64,000 nucleotides of DNA from Alternaria dauci (taxonomy: Eukaryota > Ascomycota > Dothideomycetes > Pleosporales > Pleosporaceae): the NCBI RefSeq assembly GCF_042100115.1, contig NC_091273.1:2232001-2296000 (forward strand). Direction: 5' to 3'. The first letter of the stretch is position 1. The number at the start of each line of letters is the position of its first letter. Shown here piece by piece: positions 24,054 through 34,851 of the stretch. Position numbers and translations under genes: made by a program. The notes below the pieces were generated by a model. That model was not told the origin of the DNA. It made no database searches and worked only from the letters and a program-made list of their open reading frames with translations.

Positions 24054-25529
24054 TCAAACGACCCACTCCACCTCGTCACCGCACGTACTATCCATGTCCA
24101 TCACATACTGCTCAAGGCGATCCATCATCCACCCAGACTGAATCGAGCCAGCAAACTGTACGCCCTCTTGCCAGCGGACACATTTGCTCGCTGCACTAGA
24201 ATACTCCACACATCTCATCTGTGCACTCTCACCGAGTACGACCTGCGTTGATGTCGAACATTTCCCTGCAGCGTAGGAGAATTGGAGACAGCTTGGCTTG
24301 GAATTACAGAGTAATTTGCATGCCTCAAAAGAACCAGTGTCGTCGGCTTCAACGTCCATGGATAGGTTGTCCCAGTCGTTGACTTTGGCATAGAGTTGGG
24401 GGAGGATATACTCCTTGAAGATATCGCGGTGGAGGGGTGCAGTCTTGCCGATTTGCTGGCGTGTTTGTTCAAAGGCCCATAGGCTCTGGATGTCGGTTGG
24501 ACGCATGTGGTGGTAGGTGATTGGGGCATAACACCAAGGCGTTTTGCCGAGCTTCGTTACGTTGTGGTCGAGTGATGACACTGGTTCGCCTTGGAAATGG
24601 GGAAATGCGCCAAACAGGTCTATGTGGACTTCTTTCAGGGCCTGGGCTAGTACCATGTCGCCCGCCCAGCTCTTGGCCGTGAAGTCGTCATATAGGGCAA
24701 GGTTGGCATTTCGTTCTTCAGTTACTTTGCGTATAGCGGCCGAGGACAAGACAAACCCGGAGCCGCCATGAGCGAACAAGGTTTGTCCGACGTACATGTG
24801 CTTACCTATGTACAATGGCTGGTCGGGATCGAACTGGCGCAGGTACTTGAGCATATTTTGCCAGACCATATAAGTATCGGCTTCGATAAACACGAACCAC
24901 TTCGCATTTGGACGATACAGCAGAGCTTTGTCCACCATAGGGAGAAACTTGAAACGGTCAAGTTTCCATGAGGGATTGTCCAGCGCACCGCCTGGGCCAC
25001 TTCCTAAGTGCGTGGTATTCTTCAAGCCCTCCCTGCCGTGTGTCCGGAGATGGTCGTAGAGTCTGAACTCTGGTGCTGAAGCTTTGAGCTCGTCGCTGAT
25101 TCCATCGAGAACATCGTGGATCTGGTGGCCTTGGATCTCTTCCTCCAAATCCGAGTAGACAATGTAGTCTGGCACGCAACGAAGGGTTGTCTCAAAGTGA
25201 ACGGGTAGCTTCTCCAGGGCTTCGGTTGCCCCTGTTCGCAGAACTACCAGGACATCGTTTGCGATTGGGGATTCCGGGCACAACGGTGTTTCGGCGCCTT
25301 TCAGAATCCGTTGTGAAGAGGGCAGTCCGGGGTTGGATGTATCGTTGGCGTCTTGTGAATGAACAGTAATCTGGTCATGTTGCGGCAAAAGAAACTGGTA
25401 AACAGTGAGAAAGCAGACTGCGACGCCGAGAAGTACCGCACGTCGGCTGCGTTTTCCCGGTCCCACGGAAGAGGAGTGTCTTCTCGGCGCATAGTACTGA
25501 GCCTTCTCGTCCCATGAATTATGACGCAT
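24054..25529 (-). CDS. GT31-like type II membrane glycosyltransferase with PAN/apple-like tail
   Basis: Single exon, 491 aa. A basic cytosolic N-terminus (RRHSSSVGPGKRSRR) is followed by one membrane anchor, AVLLGVAVCFLTVYQFLL, near residues 37-54, as in Golgi enzymes. The lumenal catalytic part contains RFKFLPMVDKALLYRPNAKW and FVFIEADTYMVWQNML, where EADTY is the DxD-type nucleotide-sugar motif of fungal GT31 proteins. GGSGFVLS and YDDFTAKSWAGDMVLAQAL follow, matching the acceptor-side region. The last 100 residues carry a Cys-rich segment (FEACKLLCNSKPSCLQFSY) resembling a PAN/apple module. The first in-frame ATG was chosen; a TTG-initiated extension upstream is rejected. Donor and acceptor sugars are unknown. 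Confidence 0.85.
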   Translation of the reverse strand: MRHNSWDEKAQYYAPRRHSSSVGPGKRSRRAVLLGVAVCFLTVYQFLLPQHDQITVHSQDANDTSNPGLPSSQRILKGAETPLCPESPIANDVLVVLRTGATEALEKLPVHFETTLRCVPDYIVYSDLEEEIQGHQIHDVLDGISDELKASAPEFRLYDHLRTHGREGLKNTTHLGSGPGGALDNPSWKLDRFKFLPMVDKALLYRPNAKWFVFIEADTYMVWQNMLKYLRQFDPDQPLYIGKHMYVGQTLFAHGGSGFVLSSAAIRKVTEERNANLALYDDFTAKSWAGDMVLAQALKEVHIDLFGAFPHFQGEPVSSLDHNVTKLGKTPWCYAPITYHHMRPTDIQSLWAFEQTRQQIGKTAPLHRDIFKEYILPQLYAKVNDWDNLSMDVEADDTGSFEACKLLCNSKPSCLQFSYAAGKCSTSTQVVLGESAQMRCVEYSSAASKCVRWQEGVQFAGSIQSGWMMDRLEQYVMDMDSTCGDEVEWVV

Positions 25530-26756
25530 CTTGAAAACAGCGGAAAGAATAGAAGAGTGACTCCCCAAGGGAAATGATGCGGGGCACGGCTGGCATCTTC
25601 AAGTAACAACGTCCCTCTGAGATGATACATGAGCCAAGTTTCGTGTGGCGTACCTGGCGGCTGGCTGCCTATTCGTGTTTACTTTGTTTGGTGGAGCGAG
25701 GCACGCAAGAGGCTTGGTTATATCGCATATTGCGGCACAGCGGAGCACTGACTCGCCAAAACACAGGGGAAAACGCCACCATTCTGCCAATCCCGACCAA
25801 TAGAAAAATTTCGAGGGTAGCGTAACGGACGATTGCTTCGCAGCGTTGCTCGAAATATCTTTTGCGTGTGGATGTCTCGCGCCGGATGTCGCAAACCCGA
25901 TCGACGAACTACTCGTATTCGTGGTCTTTGCTCAAACAACAAACTGTAGGAAACATGTCCCGTACGCAGCGTGTTTGGGAATAAGGATGACACTCCAAAA
26001 TTGGAATGCCGACAGCCACATACTGTGTTCCTGCAGAAAACTGCATGTGGTGTAGTGTAGCGAAAAGGGGTGATTCCACATACACCTTCCGTATACGGCC
26101 GTAATCCACTCATATCTCGTCGCGTCAACTGAAGAACCCAAGGCGTTAATGCAATGTGCAAGTGCTTTTTACACAAATCAGACGAAGATGGAGGAATCGT
26201 AGTTTACTGGCAGTTGTGGCGTCCAAAGCTAGATTTAGGGCTGAAGTGACAGGCGGCCTAATAATGACTAGGCGACCAAGCTTCAGCATACCAAACGGAA
26301 CATTGCCGAAGAATACGCCGGCTCGACTAGTGTTCAACACCCGAGCTGGTAGTGGCGATGTGGTTGCACATCGTAGTTTCGAAGACGCAAAGTCGGAATA
26401 CAATGCCGCGACTCGCTACCAAAGAGGGGTTTGGAGGCGTGTGAGTGTAAACGGGGCAGATGCCGGCACGAGCGGCTCACACCCGTATCTTTTCAAATCC
26501 AAGGGTATATATATACAAAAGTCCCATGTGTACCATCCTGTCTCGAGACATCCTCCTCGTGGTCTTGTTATTAGGTATTGCAAATATGCTGTTCATGACA
26601 TCGTTAAGAAATTGACTCTTGTCTCAGGCAAAGATACAGAAATCCAAGCGCCTTGCCCCTTGTATAGGAATGGTCATGAAGCAAGAAGCCAAGTAATACG
26701 AATCGAGAAGTCAGACGGAAAACCAGAACCGGACGTCGAGGTCGTGCTAGAGATCG
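25530..26756. other. Intergenic region
   Basis: Promoter of the glycosyltransferase and 3' flank of the Zn2Cys6 regulator, both on the minus strand. A 243-codon plus-strand frame at 26156-26887 overlaps the regulator's C-terminus in antisense and has no domain. Confidence 0.55.
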
Positions 26757-28861
26757 CTAGAAGAAATATTGTCCGCCATATCCATTCATCGCGGCCAGTG
26801 GCGGTTGAAGTAGTGTTTGTGGTTGCTGTTGCTGGACTATGTTTGCGGGCACATAGTGGGTTTGATATGGATGCTGTGGCATGCTAAAGTCTGCCACAAG
26901 CAGAGGATTGCCAAAAGCTCGCCGCTGTACTGGAGCAGGTGCTACCGAGACCTGCGGCATCTGTTGCTGGACGACGACCTGGGGCTGTTGTTGGTATACG
27001 ACATTGCTCTCTTGCATGTGACCGTTCATTTGCTGCTGTTGCTGTGGAGGCGGCGGTGGCGGTGGCGGCTGCTGTGGCTTCAGCTCTTGGTTCTGCGGTG
27101 TATCCCAGCCCCACTTCTGCTTCAGCTCTGTATTGACAAATCCTACACGCCAGCCTGTTTCTTGCCTGATCTTGTCGAATATCTGGAGCACCTCTTCTTG
27201 CTCGCGTCGGTCTGTAAGCGGCTCGGCTGCAATGGCAAGTGACCGAAGCGCGACACTGGCTACACCTCGGTCCTTGACGTGTGCGCTGATACCACAGATG
27301 AATTTTGAGTTTTGCTCAAGCATAGCCCACATTTCAGGCTCACTAGGACCTTGTAGTGGATTGATCTGCGCTAGCAAGACAAGGGATGTGTGGTAGAAGA
27401 GCCGCGCGATTATCGATGCCCTCTTGATTAGCCAGACTTCAGGGAACGCGGAGCCGGATATCGTCTGTCCAGGATATAGATATGCCATCGGGTGCATGGT
27501 GCGCGGTATGTTCTCGTTCCACCTGTCGGTCATGTCTTTCAGCCGAAGCCACTCGTTGTGTCGGTCCTGCAAGGTTTGCCTGGCGACCTCCGGGTTCCGC
27601 GGTATTGACGCGCGAAAGTTACAGATCCTTGCGACGACATACAGAATGCGGTGTGTCCAGACTTCTTCCTTGCCCGACTCAGTCTCTGGTGTAAAGTCCA
27701 TCTCGATACCCCATTCATCGGGGTCCCACGCGACTTGCCAGTTGAAGTGCAAGCAGCTCAAAATCTCCATGCCCACGTTCAGCCAAAAACAGGCCGCTCC
27801 AATGCCCGTCGATCTAGCATTCCACCGGCATTCCTTGATCAAAGCACGAGCCCCCGCAATGTGGTTCATCCGTTGTAGCGCACGTTTGCCCATGATTTCG
27901 TATACGTTTAATATCACCGCGGTAGTCGCACACAGGTAGGTGTCGCGGTCGGGGTCTTGCAAAGAGTGCAACAGATCGCGTGTGGCTATATCGTAGTAGT
28001 GGATGGCTTTTTCTTCGCTGTACTTGGGGTTGACCAGGGCAAGATGGCGCGCACCGCATGCGAGGAAGGCGTGTAACAGCATAGGCTCGTTGAGCGCGTG
28101 GAAGGGCAATAGACGTGAGAAGTGCTTGTGTGCATCCATGCTGTCCATCCAAATGCCAATCTCTTCAACGAAGACTTGCATGTATAGAACCTCCTCCTGG
28201 CTCTTCAGGTAATCGCGCGTGGGCAGGGGTCCGGGGCTTGCGGAATGTTCCATCGTATACGGGGACGGTGTTGGGCCGTTTGAGTAACTCGATACTGGGA
28301 GGGTCAGCTGAAGTTTGTCCAATGGAATCTTGACTTACTTGAACGTCCATGGTGCTGCTGTGCCGGCTGTTCGAAATTATAGGCAAGCTGTGCTTGCTGG
28401 TACGACTCCTGTGCTATGCCCTGTACAGGAGGAATGTGCTGGCGTGACGAAGGTGGTCTCATACCGAAATCATTGTTGCCCATGGGTACGTTTGCTTCCA
28501 CGTCCTCGACTGGATACATTTCTCGGCCGCCTACATATTCCGAAGCAATAGTCCGCGACTCGTCCATGAAGGCTATCTGGTAGTCGATGCCCTGGGGGAT
28601 CAGGTATGCGTTTCTCTCGCAGGTTGTGTCGAGGAAGTTGAGCTTCTTGCCCCAATTACACTCTCGCTGAGACTTGAGGCAGTTGTTGCATGTCGGTTTG
28701 GTCTCGTCGCACTTGAGATGGCGCTCTCTGCATGTCAAGCAGCCAGTGCGTGTTCTCTTGGGCTTGTCGTCGGGTGTCGCATCGCTGGCTCTCTTCCTCG
28801 AGGGCAGTGGCTTGCTCGTGGGCGAGTCATTATTGGATGGTGGTGTAACCGTGTTGGCCAT
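26757..28861 (-). CDS. Zn2Cys6 transcription factor of unknown target (Fungal_trans_2 type)
   Basis: Nuclear regulator, two exons 28861-28339 and 28294-26757, about 686 aa. The binuclear cluster near residues 40-70 is [20 protein letters not shown] followed by [13 protein letters not shown], with regular spacing of the six Cys. The middle is the fungal-specific region: [32 protein letters not shown] and [12 protein letters not shown], with a later conserved [20 protein letters not shown]. This resembles the moc3/acriflavine-type group rather than the NirA type. The C-terminal 140 residues are low complexity, with an 8-Pro run next to a 5-Gln run and several further Gln runs, a likely activation region. 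The acceptor at 28295 is set by reading frame; an earlier AG would shift the frame. Target genes cannot be read from context. Confidence 0.88.
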
Positions 28862-30418
28862 GCTGACGTTCCTCCACTACACGCGGCTCGTCTGAAAACA
28901 GTCGTTGTGCCGTCGATCGCCGAGGCAGGGCGGCCACGACCCCGTAGTAGGGCGTGCAGTGAACCACGTCTGGTGGTCTCCCACTTCGCCTTTGGTATCT
29001 GATAGTCGGGCAGGGGCAGGAGGTCGAGGGCGGCAGGTTCGTAGAGCGGTCGCAAGAGGCTATGCTTCAAATATGATGGAGAAAACACAAAGGCGCGGTT
29101 TCGCGGGGATGCTACGAATACAGAAGTTGCGGGTCAGGCGCGGGGGTATGGGGTATTTCCGAGGTCGTGTTTGTCTGGTGTTGAGCTGCGCAAGAGGGTG
29201 TCTGCAGGTGTTCGGCCGCAACTGACATGCAGGAACGCGAGGGTGTCTAGGTCGAAGGGTGGGCCGGAAAAGTCATAGGACAGGGCGGTGCTTTTGGCGG
29301 GACAGAAGCAAACAAGAGTCGAGAGCGAGTCGCGAGGAGAAGTGGAATATTGGATTATACCTGAGCGGGCTGGCGTGAATGCAGGCTATGACGAACGATA
29401 GGAGAATGCTCAGCGAGGGTTGCGAGGGCAGGTGTACGCGAGGCCGTGAACCGAGGGGCCTGCAACGTTGACAGCTATACTCTGAAACAAGACATATCCC
29501 GGGATCCCGGATGGCAGAAAGTGGGCAGCTGGACGATTATCACGACGATCCTAAGACGAAGGGCGAAGAGGCAGGAGAAATGCGCTGCCAGGGAGACATC
29601 TGGGCCTTGGTATGCGCCAGTCCGGGGTGCGACGCCATGATGTGCGCGCCCTCCCGGTAATGATTTGCAAGCTTGCTTGGATTCGTTGTGACCTTCGGCG
29701 ACGTCGCATTGGAACCGCTCCTCCCGTTCCGCGGACCCTCGACTGCTGTATATCATTTCTGCAGCGAGACACTGCCCAGCCCATTAGCATCCTTCGTGGT
29801 AGTTCGTGCGAAGAGCTACGCATTGTGGCGCAGGCGGGAGTGGTGTTGACACGAGAGCCCAAGTGGGTCACTTGTCGCCAGCGATATGAGACTCTGGGAA
29901 TTGCTGACCAGATGGACAAGACTCGCAGAAAGATGACGCCCAACCGGCCTCTGCAATCTGCGTGTTGCATTGCGCCCGCGCAGCTTCAACGCTCCGTGAG
30001 ATGCTGACTGGCTGCAGCGCCGCTCGTCTAATCTTGTAGAGTTTTAGGATTAAGCTCACGACCAGAATAGATCCCTGTCACCCTCGGCAATCTTTGCACC
30101 GTCATAGCACCTGGCACCCTTGAACACCTGGCGACGCCTCTGTACCCACTCCAAGCTGAAAGGACATGATTCATCTTCGTCTCTGCCATTCACCATGGCC
30201 ACAGCGCTCTCCTGCACGAGCTGCGAGATGAAATCAGCTCACAAGTCTGAAGCACCACCTGAGAAAGGAGAGCCTGGCCCGCAGTCGTTCTCGAGGTGCA
30301 TGTACCTGTCGTTCGCGTTCAATAACCGACATTCAACCGCTCATCACTGGCCCCACCATCGCTGCTAGACGATCGTCTCTCGTGCCGGCCTGCCCGAAAC
30401 TAATACCTCAGCTTGCTC
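28862..30418. promoter_or_regulatory. Divergent intergenic region between Zn2Cys6 gene and ASA1
   Basis: About 1.56 kb between divergent starts. Both promoters lie here. Short frames (for example 29551-29970) show no domain. I see nothing else. Confidence 0.5.
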
Positions 30419-31853
30419 ATGGCCCCCGAGCGCCAGATAGCCACGCTCCCACCCGCACAGCCTACCGCCATCCTTCGCGGTCATGCCGCACACATTCACA
30501 GTATCCTGTTTGTGCGCCAGAACAGCCGGCTGTTGACAGGCGACGCAGATGGTTGGGTCGTCTGTTGGAATGTGCAGACTAAGCGACCACTTGCAGTCTG
30601 GCCAGCCCATGATGGTCCCATTCTAGGATTCGCGCAATGGGGAGAAACAAAAGTCATCACGTGAGTCCCGTTGCGACCTCCTGCCACTCACCTTGGGACA
30701 ATGTTAAATATTGTCGTTTTCAGGGGCTTCACTAACTCAGATTGTGTGTAGACACGGCCGAGACAACCGGATAAGAATCTGGCGACTAGAGCCGGACGAC
30801 GAGGCAGGCAAACTCTCGTTAACACTGCCTGAAGATGGAAACCGGGAAGTCACTCCAAAACCATGGCTTCTCCATTCACTGCCCGTAAACACCCTGAACT
30901 TTTGTTCCTTTTCAATGTGTTACCAGTGTTCTCCAACGTCGGTCACTGAAGACGATCCCATCTTTGTGGCAGTACCATCAACGGATGACAAAGTCATCGA
31001 CGTGTACAGCTTCCCTGGCGAGCTGCTCAAAGTCAGGGTCCCACGTATACAGATAGTCGAAACCGGAATGGTCATGGCTGTGAAGCTTGTCCGCAGCCAA
31101 GTGACGCAGAGGATTCTACTTCTTGCAGGATATGAAGGCGGTGTTACGGCAGCTTTCATGCTGGCAGAAGAACATGCCAACACAGGTATAGAGACTGCGC
31201 AGCTGGTATACCTCAGCCAGCCCCATTCCCAGCCCGTTCTGTCATTGGACGCCTCGCCAGACGGCGACTTTTACTACACATCCTCAGCAGACGCTGTCAT
31301 AGCCAAGCATCGCATACCAGAGCTGCCACACAAGTCTGGTGGTGTAGATAACAGCCCGGATACGTCCAGTTCCAATCCTCCACCAAGTCTGTTCGCGAAG
31401 AAAAATGTGAATCAAGACAAGCCTGGAACCTCGGCACCCAGCGGTCTATCTTCACTGCTTGCATCCTCAGCACCACTGCCGAAGTTTAGACCAGCTCCGC
31501 CAGTCCAACCGGTGGTCACTTTACAATCACCATACAGAACAGTCGACACGAAACATGCAGGTCAGCAATCTCTCCGTGTCCGCTCTGACGGCAGGCTCTT
31601 CGTGACTGGCGGTTGGGACTCCCGGATCCGTATCTATAGCACCAAAACACTCAAGGAAGTGGCAGTGCTCAAGTGGCACAAGGAAGGAGTCTACTCAACT
31701 GCTTTCGGAGAGATTCTTACACCGGAAGAAGCAGACCATAGCGGCAAGATTGTCAACAAGCGGCAGATGGAGCGCGACGAGCAAACGAGGCTCAAGCACT
31801 GGGTTGCGGCTGGAGCCAAGGACGGGAAAGTCAGTCTGTGGGAGGTATTTTGA
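30419..31853 (+). CDS. ASA1: ASTRA-associated WD40 protein Asa1
   Basis: WD40 beta-propeller that in yeast belongs to the ASTRA/TTT assembly with Tra1, Tel2, Tti1 and Tti2, which matures PIKK kinases. Exons 30419-30660 and 30752-31853, 447 aa. The first repeat is AILRGHAAHIHSILFVRQNS ending LTGDADGWVVCWNV; the second ends HGRDNRIRIWRL across the intron. Last repeats include RSDGRLFVTGGWDSRIRIYS, and the C-terminus WVAAGAKDGKVSLWEVF is typical for Asa1. A divergent middle (NSPDTSSSNPPPSLFAKKNV) is presumably a loop. An ATG two codons earlier is also possible. Confidence 0.85.
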
Positions 31854-32277
31854 TGTGGTCTCTGCTCTGGTGTGCAGCAACTCGACGAAGAGGAATGTAT
31901 CTATCTGGGACTTACCATAGCATAGAGCTGTGTGTTAGTCTACCATGCAATGGTTTTGGTGGTCCTATAGAGAGCGAATCAGAGATGGTGGATGCCGGTG
32001 TGGCATGCTGTGGGGAAGCCGAGGCACAGCGACCGGGGAAGTGGGTCTCAGCTCAAGCTTGACGTTTCGCGCCGTCCATCGCATCTCGCAATGGCTTGCC
32101 TCGCGACGTTATAGCATCAACCCTTCGAGAGTTAGTCGTACCACCGAAGAACGAAGACCAGACGAAATCTGCATCGCATTCGTTCCGTGCACGCTTCCCA
32201 CCCATGCCATTCGCGCTCTCCGCCGCATCCCTTCCCTGAGGAGACGCTCGTTGCTGTCGACTGGACATTATCGCATC
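31854..32277. other. Intergenic, acyltransferase promoter
   Basis: 3' flank of ASA1 and leader of the acyltransferase gene, same strand. The acyltransferase frame is open through most of this stretch, but the sequence upstream of its chosen ATG lacks family similarity. Confidence 0.55.
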
Positions 32278-34813
32278 ATGGCGTCTTCCGATGAGGATGC
32301 CAAATCCTCCACCGCCCGCTCCTCCAGCCCCGAACAAGCTCCCGATCTGAGCATAACCGCCGACGACAATGTCTACCTGCACGCAGCCGGCTACAACGAA
32401 TCGCCCGACCGGGGCCTTATCCACAGCTTCGCGCGCTTCCGCTCCTCGCCGCTCGACTTTATCCGCGAGGTGTCGCTGCACTTTTCAGGCACGGGATGGC
32501 GGTCCTTTGATAATCACATTGGGCAGCCCGAGTTCTACTCGGGCTTCAGCGAGGACATGAAGGCGCGGGTGTTGAGTAATCCGATGCTTGTAGCAAAGGT
32601 TCGCGAACTGGCAGACAAGCGCGTCGACGTGGAAGCGAAACAAGGATTGCTGGGCGAAGAGGCGCAAAATGGGCATGGTGTTGGCGAGAAAGATACAAAG
32701 GCCAAGAGGAGGATGCAGATTGAGGAGTCGCTTATGCAGGTCAGCGAGGGCTGGACGGATTCCATGATCTGCAAGATGGAGAGCAAGGGCTTCATAAGAG
32801 GCGCATACTATCTTGCGACACAACTCTTGACAAGAGCCTACCACCAGGGCGTGCATGTCTCGAGCGAGGAAGTGCTGCGTTTGCGTGCGGTTGCAGAAAA
32901 GGCTGCAAAAGACAAACAATCCATCATCTTCCTCCCGTGCCACCGCTCTCACGTCGACTACGTCTCCCTACAAATCATATGCTATCGGCTCGGGCTTGCT
33001 TTGCCCACCGTGGTTGCTGGAGACAACCTGAACATCCCGGTGCTCGGGTCCTTCCTGCAACATGCGGGCGCAATGTGGATACGGAGAAGCTTCGGAGACG
33101 ACCAGCTGTACATCACGCTAGTCCAGTCGTACATTGATACCCTGCTGCAATGCGGATACAACCTTGAGTGTTTCGTCGAAGGCGGGAGAAGTCGAACGGG
33201 CAAGCTTCTGCCGCCCAAGTTTGGCATACTCAGCTACATGCTGGATAGTGTCGCGAGTGGCAGAGTAGAAGACGCCATCATCTGTCCGGTATCGACCCAG
33301 TACGACAAGGTCATCGAGGTCGAGTAGGTTCTCCAGATCACCTTTGCGCCATCCCAGAATACTGACATGCCGCAGCTCATATATCAGCGAACTTCTCGGC
33401 CAGCCCAAGCCCAAAGAAAATCTACTAGACTTCCTCTCCGCCTCCTCCGTCCTCTCGCTCAAACTCGGCCGCGTAGACGTTCGCTTCCATGAGCCGTGGT
33501 CGCTCAAGTCCTTTATCAACCAGCAACGCGATCGTTTCTCAAAACTCCCCCAACAACTAGATACTAAAGAAGACCGTCTCCGTCTCCTGCGTACACTAGG
33601 CTACAAAGTCCTATCAGAAATCAACGACGTCTCAGTTGTAATGCCGACCGCCCTCGTTGGTACTGTACTACTAACGCTGAGAGGGCGTGGCGTCGGAAAA
33701 TCAGAACTAATACGCCGTGTCGAATGGCTTAGCGACCGGGTTCGCGCTCAAGGTGGCCGTGTAGCACATTTTGGCAATCTCCCCACCAGCGTCGTCGTCG
33801 ACCGCGCTTTGGAAGTCTTGGGACCTGGCCTAGTCGGCCTTGTCCCCGGACTACCAGAAGATACATTCTACGCCGTCGACAGATTCCAACTCTCCTTTTA
33901 TAGAAACATGACCATCCACCTCTTCATCTTGCAAAGTCTCGTTAGCGCAGCGCTATACACACACGTCAAGCAGGGTGGCGGCCCAGAGTACCAACGCATG
34001 TCCTACGGCGATCTGCGCGCGCAGGTACACTTCCTGTCTCAACTCTTCCGCGGAGAATTCATCTTCCCCACCGAAGGTCTGGACACCAATCTGGCCAAAA
34101 CCCTCGATGGACTGGAAAAGGACGGTGTGATTACCATGTCACGGTCGAAGACCGAGCTCGGCGAAGAGACTGTCGATTTCATTGAACTCTCACCCGCCGA
34201 ACGGGCCCAAGGACGCGAAAACTACGACTTTTATTGTTTCCTCATCTGGCCGTTTATCGAAGCCGCGTGGCTCGGTGCCATCAGTCTGATGATGCTAGCA
34301 CCGCCCGTCTCACCCCTTGACACATCTACATCCACATCCTCCTGGCTAGACCTCAAAAAAGTCCAAGACCGCGCACAACTCCTCGGCAAGACACTGTACC
34401 ACCAGGGCGACCTCTCCTACTTCGAAGCCGTAAACAAGGAAACACTCAAGAATACGTATGCACGATTTCAAGAAGAAGGCATGGTTCTTGTTACCAAGCC
34501 CAAAGACAAGACGCCGGCTACTATCAAACTGGCGGAAGAGTGGACTCCGCAAAGAGGGTCTGATGGCGGTATTATTGCGGACGGCCCGTTGTGGCGCTTT
34601 GCAGAGCGGATCAGTGCTTCTAGGAGAGAGGGCAAGAACAGGCGTGATGGAGCGACGGTGCAGACGAGGGTGCTGGCGTTGGCGGATCTGGTTGGTGAGA
34701 AGCTTTGGGATGAGGCAGTGTTTGATGAAAGAGAACTAGATGGTGAGGAGGTAGGGGTTGTGGAAGGCAAGGCGAAGAGCATGCGGAAGAGGGGGAACAT
34801 GGCGCGACTATAG
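32278..34813 (+). CDS. PlsB/GNPAT-type glycerol-3-phosphate or DHAP acyltransferase with PTS1
   Basis: Acyltransferase making the first acyl ester in glycerolipid synthesis. Exons 32278-33323 and 33376-34813, 827 aa. The four acyltransferase blocks of the PlsB/GNPAT family are visible in the first half: HRSHVDYVS (block I, catalytic His and Asp), GAMWIRRSFGDD (block II), FVEGGRSRTGK (block III) and IICPVSTQYDKVIEV (block IV). The intron falls right after block IV and restores YISELLGQPKPKE. The long C-terminal half (IWPFIEAAWLGAISLMMLAP) matches the family's helical region. The protein ends in ARL, a recognised variant of the peroxisomal targeting signal, as in GNPAT, the peroxisomal DHAP acyltransferase. 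The substrate is therefore probably DHAP (inference). Its stop codon is 38 bp from that of AP-3 beta. Confidence 0.9.
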
Positions 34814-34851
34814 TCTGCTTGTTGTATGATATGTCATCTACATGCCTACGA

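Noticed and set aside
26156..26887. 243-codon plus-strand frame
   Set aside because: It overlaps the conserved C-terminal coding of the Zn2Cys6 regulator in antisense, with no domain and atypical composition.
31945..32277. In-frame N-terminal extension of the acyltransferase
   Set aside because: The extension lacks family similarity, and the ATG at 32278 gives a normal N-terminus.
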